NCBI GenBank assembly: GCA_011037195.1
Contig: JAAEAF010001082.1
Location: forward strand, 1 to 64,000
From: Triatoma infestans
Taxonomy: Eukaryota > Arthropoda > Insecta > Hemiptera > Reduviidae
DNA length: 64,000 nucleotides
Reading direction: 5' to 3'
Shown here: piece after piece, positions 58,946 to 64,000 of the stretch
Layout: every line of letters begins with the position of its first letter
How positions within the stretch are numbered: position 1 is the first letter of the stretch
Position numbers and translations under genes: made by a program
Notes under the pieces: generated by a model
What the model was told of the DNA's origin: nothing
The model's database searches: none
What the model saw: only the letters and a program-made list of their open reading frames with translations

Positions 58946-59193
58946 TCTTCTTTGTTAGCTTTTCTTGGCAAATTGTGAGTAACTCATCAAAAATACTTCG
59001 CGACATCCTAGTGATGAAGTTGAAAAATTTTTCATCATCTCTTTGTACTTCAGCAATCAACATAATATGAAAATGCCCTTTCTGTTGCCTTTCTTTGATA
59101 ATTGGATGCAACCACATTCTTCGTATTATTATTTTTTTTTAATGAATTTTCCAATGCAAATGCCATATTGACAAAATACACCATGTCGTCCAT
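58946..59193 (-). pseudogene. Harbinger transposase N-terminus
   Basis: From ATG at 59193 (minus): MDDMVYFVNMAFALE, then, after an A-run frameshift, HPIIKERQQKGHFHIML, DDEKFFNFITRMSRSIFDELL and ICQEKL. This matches the N-terminal part of HARBI1-like nucleases (HPI...R...G.F, RMS...FDELL). The DDE catalytic domain is missing. A 36-base block shared with the LINE at 57 kb ends three bases upstream of the ATG. Confidence 0.75.
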
Positions 59194-59384
59194 ACTTCCC
59201 AGTGTTGTGTTTAATCATTTAATTGTAGGACCACATCGACTTTGCACAAATCGCTTAATATAACAGCTCAGTGTGGTTTGTTAGAACGCTACCGACTCGT
59301 GAAACTCTTGGGCTAAAACCGCCGTGTCTGTCTTTACCCTAACGATTAGTTTTCCTCTAAAATTCATTATGCATATCTACATAT

Positions 59385-59766
59385 TGTAACACAGCCAGTG
59401 GTGCCATCTAGGAGAGGAAGTAGGAACCTCAAGTTCTCTTAGTGCCCGCTAGTAAGCGCTGGCAACGCGCTCTAGTTCTCTCTGGAAGGATTGAGAAGGT
59501 TCCAGAAGATTCTTCACTAGTATAAATAGTGGGACCGCAGAGAATTGGGAGAGTTTTCCAGTTACAAACTAAGTGTTACGTTTGTGGAAAGTGTATAAAA
59601 GTGAACTTTTGTGGTTTAAACTGTGAAGTAATTATTATTAAGTGTTGTATTTTGTAATTTATTGTGTATAACAATAAATTGTTGTTTTCTTTATTGAAGT
59701 TTGGAGTACTTAATCTATACGAACCCACTTAAAACTAGTTGCTAATTTAGAGGGAAAAACGTTACA
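59385..59766 (+). mobile_element. Solo LTR, family L1 copy 2
   Basis: 382 bp with TGTAAC...GTTACA ends and ATAT on both sides (59381-59384 and 59767-59770). TATA box 'tataaatag' at 59521-59529, AATAAA at 59673-59678. Homologous to the minus-strand LTR at 48802-49225. Both copies sit in ATAT targets, a preference known for some insect Gypsy-type (Metaviridae-like) elements. No gag, pol or env is present. Confidence 0.85.
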
Positions 59767-59770
59767 ATAT

Positions 59771-59971
59771 ATAATATTTATTCTATGCATATCTACGTAA
59801 CATTTATTCACTATGTAATATCTAGATAATATTATGGATGCATTAGAAGCATTGCTTAGAATTGCAAATTTGTAGAAAATCAGTCAACCGGAAGTGCGAC
59901 TCTGCAAAATTGTAACAATAAAAATAATAATATCAGTACAATATAAATATAAGAATTAGTTTTATTTATAT

Positions 59972-60005
<34 letters not shown>

Positions 60006-60907
60006 AAAGAAGTTTTCGTTTGAAAAGTAAGCTGGTTTTGAGTTGGATGCACAAGGTGTTCCTGCCGAAAATGGTACGTACATTCATAACTTTTGTTATG
60101 CCAAATAATTTTTAGCACAATATATAATCACTATAATAATATTTGAAATAATTATGAAACATGAATGATTTCTTGCGTAATTTGGATAATCCAAGCCACA
60201 CTGAGGAATCACTCCCTCTGTTTTATCAACAATAATTTATTTGATGGGTTTTCTAAGTCTTTTAAAATAAATAATTTAACATGTTGCCTGTATACAATTA
60301 AAAACAACAAATATCAGTAAATAATTTTCTCACAAGTTGAAACTATGAGTCACACTGTTTAATGGCCAAGCAAGATAGCCTTCAAAACAGACATAACCTT
60401 GAATAATCTTTATTTTGTCTTGGACTAACAACGTGCCGAATTCTAGCATATATCACGTTTTGCTTTCAAAATTTAATGTAATGCTAATTATTATTCATTT
60501 AAAAATATTTATAGCAATTATAGAAAATAATGCGTTATTCATTCTTTTTTATTTTATTTAAGGAGCCTTTTCCTTGCAGTGCCGCTTTTTTGGATTTGAG
60601 TTCTCGTAAAATTTAAATCAGCTGGTGTGTGCACAATGCACAAGGTGTTAAATAATTTGTCTCTTTATTTAAAAATAATTTTCAAAGTCTTATAGTGTAA
60701 ATGAGTGAAACTAATAACCTCAACAATACAATGACGTACATCATTTTTTCTGATTTACTTTTAATTTTAGTTTTGATAGTGGTCTAAGAAACTAGCAAAC
60801 AACATGAGGTGATGCTGCGACAACGGACGCCACGTATACAAACTCCGATACTATAAAAAGTTATAGAAAGCATTTGATGGTATCCAACCACCATTTGAAG
60901 ACAGAAG
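59771..60907. other. No gene; (TA)n at 59967-60004
   Basis: A decayed family F unit start ('aaatcagtcaaccggaagtgc', about 59877-59898) and a long TA microsatellite. The remainder is AT-rich without motif. Confidence 0.5.
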
Positions 60908-60918
60908 TCATCTGGCTT

Positions 60919-61105
60919 CAGAGACATTTTCCGTGATAGCCTGTTTCTTTTTGTGGTCATCGACCGGTTTCGGGTGTTCGCCCATCATCAGGATGTATTT
61001 GTCAAGCAGTGTAATAATATAGACTTGCACAGAGCTGATACAGTTGAGTGAGTGGCTATTACGGAAAATGTATCTGATGCTTTCCTGTGGAACAAACCAC
61101 AACAA
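60919..61105 (-). mobile_element. Family A element, copy 4, one arm with intact motif
   Basis: 187 bp on the minus strand; the family start (reverse of TTGTTGTGG) is at 61105. The arm with a hammerhead-like motif lies at 60958-60995, while the opposite arm is reduced to 'ctattacggaaaatg'. Flanks TCATCTGGCTT (60908-60918) and TCATCTGCCTT (61106-61116) form an 11-bp duplication with one change. Confidence 0.75.
60958..60995 (-). ncRNA. Hammerhead-like motif with CUGAUGA core
   Basis: Minus strand: CATC, CTGATGA, TGGGCGAACACCC, GAAA, CCGGTC, GATG. The core is the classical CUGAUGA. Stem II has one C-A mismatch (GGGC against ACCC). Confidence 0.6.
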
Positions 61106-61116
61106 TCATCTGCCTT

Positions 61117-61664
61117 AAATGTTATCATGTATTTGGAGGGCATTATACATGACTTCCTAGATACCTAATTCTCAGTCGATCAAAACCAAACGGTCATGAT
61201 TGATGCACGGTTTCACTTGGACATTGCAAGGCAACTACCCGTTTCAGTCGTTGGTCTTCAGGTTCATAATATAAAAAAGTACAAGGCAGAATACACAAAA
61301 TATCTATGGTAGGGCGTCTTTGAACCCATCTTATTATATTCAATATTTATTACACAAAAATCAGACATATATATATGTTGATTAAAACTGCAGGTTATCA
61401 TCACTTAGCAAAACATATTTGGTGACCAGCATCACACCCAGAGATTCTTAGTAAGTGCTAATGAGAAACTTCTATTTAAGAAGTAAATTGCCCATCAATA
61501 TGTTCCATGGTATCAACAAAAGCTTGACGTCGAAACCATAAAAATCACACTTGAAAGAGGAAATTATGATACAAAAGATTACACAAATTAATGAACCACA
61601 GTACTAAACCATTGATTGAAAAAGAAGGAGCAATTTTCGCTTCAATCACTAAATGTTTTTGTTT
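61117..61664. other. No recognised feature
   Basis: AT-rich, no motif. Confidence 0.45.
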
Positions 61665-62772
61665 CACTCACTGCTGGTAAAAGGATGTATTGTAATCGAG
61701 TCAGATTTTCGATATCGAATTACACGTTTCGATTTTTAGTCGAATTACACGTTTTGAGGTTCCCTCCGAAAACTTTTTTTTTTTTTAAATTGTCTATGTG
61801 TATGTGAACTGATAGCTCATAAACAGAAAGTTCAAACTTGACGTTCTGTTTAGGTATTCCGATTGGAAGATATCTGGTGATCGTTATTGAGGTCCCCTGA
61901 GTCCAAAAAAGTAGTTTTTAGCAAATGATCTGTTGTGTGTGTATGTGAAGAGCATAGCTCAAAACCGAATAAGCGCAGAAAGTTGAAACTTAATATTCCG
62001 CTTAGGTATCACAACGGGATTTGATTGTACGTTGTCTGTCAAAATTCCTCAATCGGAATTTACTAGTTGGTTACGTTTTCTCAATTTTCTCCAAAATGGC
62101 TCTGACGATTTTCTTCAAACTAGGTATATCAACTACAAATTCGACGAGCTACAACATCTATTTGAAACATTTCTCTGGGAAAATTCATTTAAGGGCAGTT
62201 ATGGGGGAGGGGTGGGGTTAGGTTTTCATCTAAAGTGCTATTTCAGTTTATTAGACAGTTCTGTCATCTAAATAATGTTAATTAGAATTGAATGTGTTGT
62301 TAAAATTCGGAGTGTGAAAAATATAGGCTGACCGGAAGTGCGTTTATTTTACCACTTTACTAAATGATTTTTTCAATTTTTCGCAATTTTCTCAAAAAGG
62401 GCTCCGACGATTTTCTTGAAACAGCCTATATAAACTAAAATACAAGGATATACAACTTTTATTTAAAACATTTCTCTGGGAAAATTCATTTAAGGGCATT
62501 TTATGGGAAGCTTGGGGTTATGTTTTTCTCTAAAGTGCTATCATATTTGATTATACAAGTCTATCATCCAAAGAAAATTAATTAGAAATAAATAGATGGC
62601 AAAAATTCCGAGTTTTAAGGAAATTAGTAAAACCGGAAGTTTGCGCTTTTATGAACAGTTCTTTCAGTTTTCGACGAATTTCATTAAACTTGGTACACAA
62701 ACTATAAAAATTGTCAATTATAATTTTGAGAACTGGTGAAAGAGAAGTTGTGTGAGTGTTTCAAACCAGATG
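61665..62772 (+). repeat. Family F, plus arm of an inverted pair
   Basis: Head at 61676-61765, a partial second head (61890-61960, 'ggtcccctgagtccaaaaaa'), then three units and the 3' end GTGTTTCAAACCAGAT at 62757-62772. It shares diagnostic variants with the copy at 63470-64000: 'aaaaccggaagtttgcgc', 'ttcggagtgtgaaaaatatagg' order and 'gggaagcttggggtta'. Confidence 0.85.
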
Positions 62773-63469
62773 CTCGAACTGCCTCCCTCCGCCATTAGAG
62801 ATGTATTTCTTCGTCGTAAGGTACAATTGACAGGAAAGAGCACGTCTATGCATCACTAATGTTGGAGGCCAGTTCAAGCAAGATCTGTAATAAATGAGGA
62901 GTAAAATTGATTATGAAGTAGTACTTTTCTTCTTATTCAATGCAAAAAACCGTTATTATTATCATTTTGAAATTTCTTATAAGAATCATGTTTTTATTCA
63001 TAACTTGTAAAATATCACCACAGAAAAAAAAACCGTTCAAGTAAATTTTTCGACAACTAAACATCTCGTGAGATAAATAGAAAAAAACTTGAAGAGAATT
63101 TGTGATTTATGACGGAGTAAATTAATAGCATAAAAAATGGCCTGTGGTTGTTTCACACCAGTTATTTTAGTTTACATTCTCTATTTTAGTTTTATTTAGT
63201 AAGACTTCCAAGTTTGAATGTAAATTCCAATGATAAGTATGTAATTTGTGGTAAAAGAATGTAGTATGAGTGTTTCACACCAGATTAAAAAAAATAATCC
63301 CATTTCCGGCATCTCAGCCATTCGACAATAAGCACCAATATAAACTTAATAATAAGCTGTGTGGGCTAAGTCAGATAAAATGCTGCAGAGAGATAAATGT
63401 TCCCCTGCCATCACGAGATATCTTGGCAGCAAAACAAGCAGAACAGACTTGAGGCTTTGTAAATCCAAA
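62773..63469. other. Spacer between inverted family F copies
   Basis: About 700 bases, no frame of interest. Contains two further GTTTCACACCAG blocks (about 63150 and 63270), the family F 3' terminal motif, without the rest of the element. Confidence 0.55.
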
Positions 63470-64000
63470 AAAATCACACAACTTTCTCTTTCACCAGTTC
63501 TCAAAATTATAATTGACAAATTTTATACTTTGAATACCAAGTTTAATGAAATTCGTCGAAAACTGAAAAAAACTGTTCACATAAAAGCGCAAACTTCCGG
63601 TTTTACAAATTTCCTTAAAACTCGGAATTTTTGCCATCTATTTATTTCTAATTAATTTTCTTTGGATGATAGAATTGTATAATCAAATATGATACCACTT
63701 TAGAGAAAAACATAACCCCAAGCTTCCCATAAAATGCCCTTAAATGAATTTTCCCAGAGAAATGATTTAAATAAAAATTGTATATCTTTGTATGTGTAGT
63801 TTATATAGGAAGTTTCAAGAAAATCGTCGGAGCCATTTTTGAGAAAATTGCGAAAAATTGAAAAAAATCATTTAGTAAAGGTAGGTAAAGTAAACGCACT
63901 TCCGGTTATCCTATATTTTTCACACTCCGAATTTTAACAACACATTCAATTCTAATTAACATTATTTAGATGACAGAACTGTCTAATAAACGGAAATAGC
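63470..64000 (-). repeat. Family F, minus arm, cut by the window edge
   Basis: Starts at the 3' terminal block (CACACAACTTTCTC) and runs through two units to the end of the window. Closely similar to 61665-62772 in inverted orientation, so the two probably arose by a recent inverted duplication or form the arms of one foldback element. Confidence 0.85.

Larger units (their letters stand above)
58704..59339. mobile_element. PIF/Harbinger deletion derivative (636 bp)
   Basis: Ends GGGTAATGACAGAGACG (left) and GGGTAAAGACAGACACG (right, inverted) match over about 27 bases and continue as 'cggttttA'. A TAA duplication flanks them (58701-58703 and 59340-59342), the TWA-type target of PIF/Harbinger elements. 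Inside are the beginnings of both genes expected for the superfamily, a MADF/Myb-like protein (58861-58945) and a transposase (59193-58946), facing each other. The deletion that removed the rest joins them near 58945. Confidence 0.85.

Noticed and set aside
57289..59231. Shared 36-mer as a trans-spliced leader
   Set aside because: It is attractive because it sits upstream of two ORFs, but it is present in genomic DNA without a visible splice-donor context. Spliced leaders are not established for insects.
59967..60004. (TA)n as a regulatory or origin element
   Set aside because: It is a plain dinucleotide microsatellite with no supporting context.
1..64000. CRISPR array, prophage or bacterial genes
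   Set aside because: No evenly spaced direct repeats with unique spacers and no prokaryotic gene organisation. TATA boxes, Pol III boxes, SINEs and LINEs show the window is eukaryotic.

Overview
This is a strongly AT-rich eukaryotic intergenic window built almost entirely of transposable elements (TEs) and their relics. I find no convincing host gene, no rRNA or functional tRNA gene, no CRISPR array and no bacterial-style operon. The mix points to an arthropod, most likely an insect: non-LTR retrotransposons with RNase H, mariner and Harbinger relics, a tRNA-derived SINE, and arthropod-type hammerhead-like repeats. The sequence alone does not let me name an order or species.

Layout. 0.56-2.4 kb: a dispersed repeat ('family F') split by a LINE with a 10-bp target site duplication (TSD). 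3.4-4.4 kb: a hammerhead-like palindromic repeat and a mariner relic. 7.1-9.6 kb: LINE remains, a GC-richer block with four histone-type 3' stem-loops, and a truncated SINE. 11.6-14.9 kb: two LINE relics. 15.1-16.0 kb: a cluster of inverted TTGTGCAATAT motifs. 17.1-17.9 kb: a LINE 3' end. 19.2-24 kb: a dense head-on cluster of family F copies. 25-26.7 kb: LINE plus F. 27.3-30.2 kb: a three-level nest (F, hammerhead-like family C, hammerhead-like family A). 30.5-35.2 kb: LINE, two solo LTRs, F. 35.6-39.4 kb: Jockey-like LINE and an RNase H LINE. 39.7-43.8 kb: hammerhead-like family B, solo LTR, SINE, LINE. 45.8-50.5 kb: a 450-bp hairpin, a terminal-inverted-repeat (TIR) element, a solo LTR and the cleanest family A element. 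52-57.6 kb: LINE fragments and a second SINE. 58.7-59.8 kb: a Harbinger deletion derivative and a solo LTR. 60.9-64 kb: another family A element and two F copies in inverted orientation.

Three repeat systems dominate. (1) Family A/B/C palindromes carry hammerhead-ribozyme-like motifs (CUGANGA, stem II, GAAA, short stem III, UC) near their ends, in opposite orientations in the two arms. The two best family A copies have perfect 13-bp TSDs. No reverse transcriptase lies inside them, so they look non-autonomous and resemble retrozymes or Penelope-like element derivatives. (2) Family F is about 1.0-1.3 kb, with a 15-bp inverted motif near its ends, roughly 300-bp internal repeats that each begin near ACCGGAAGT, and a GT microsatellite at a fixed position. 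(3) Non-LTR retrotransposon fragments of several lineages are nearly all 5'-truncated and broken. Nothing here forms a working gene circuit. The window records repeated insertion, nesting and decay. Assignments rest on motifs read by eye; no database search was run.
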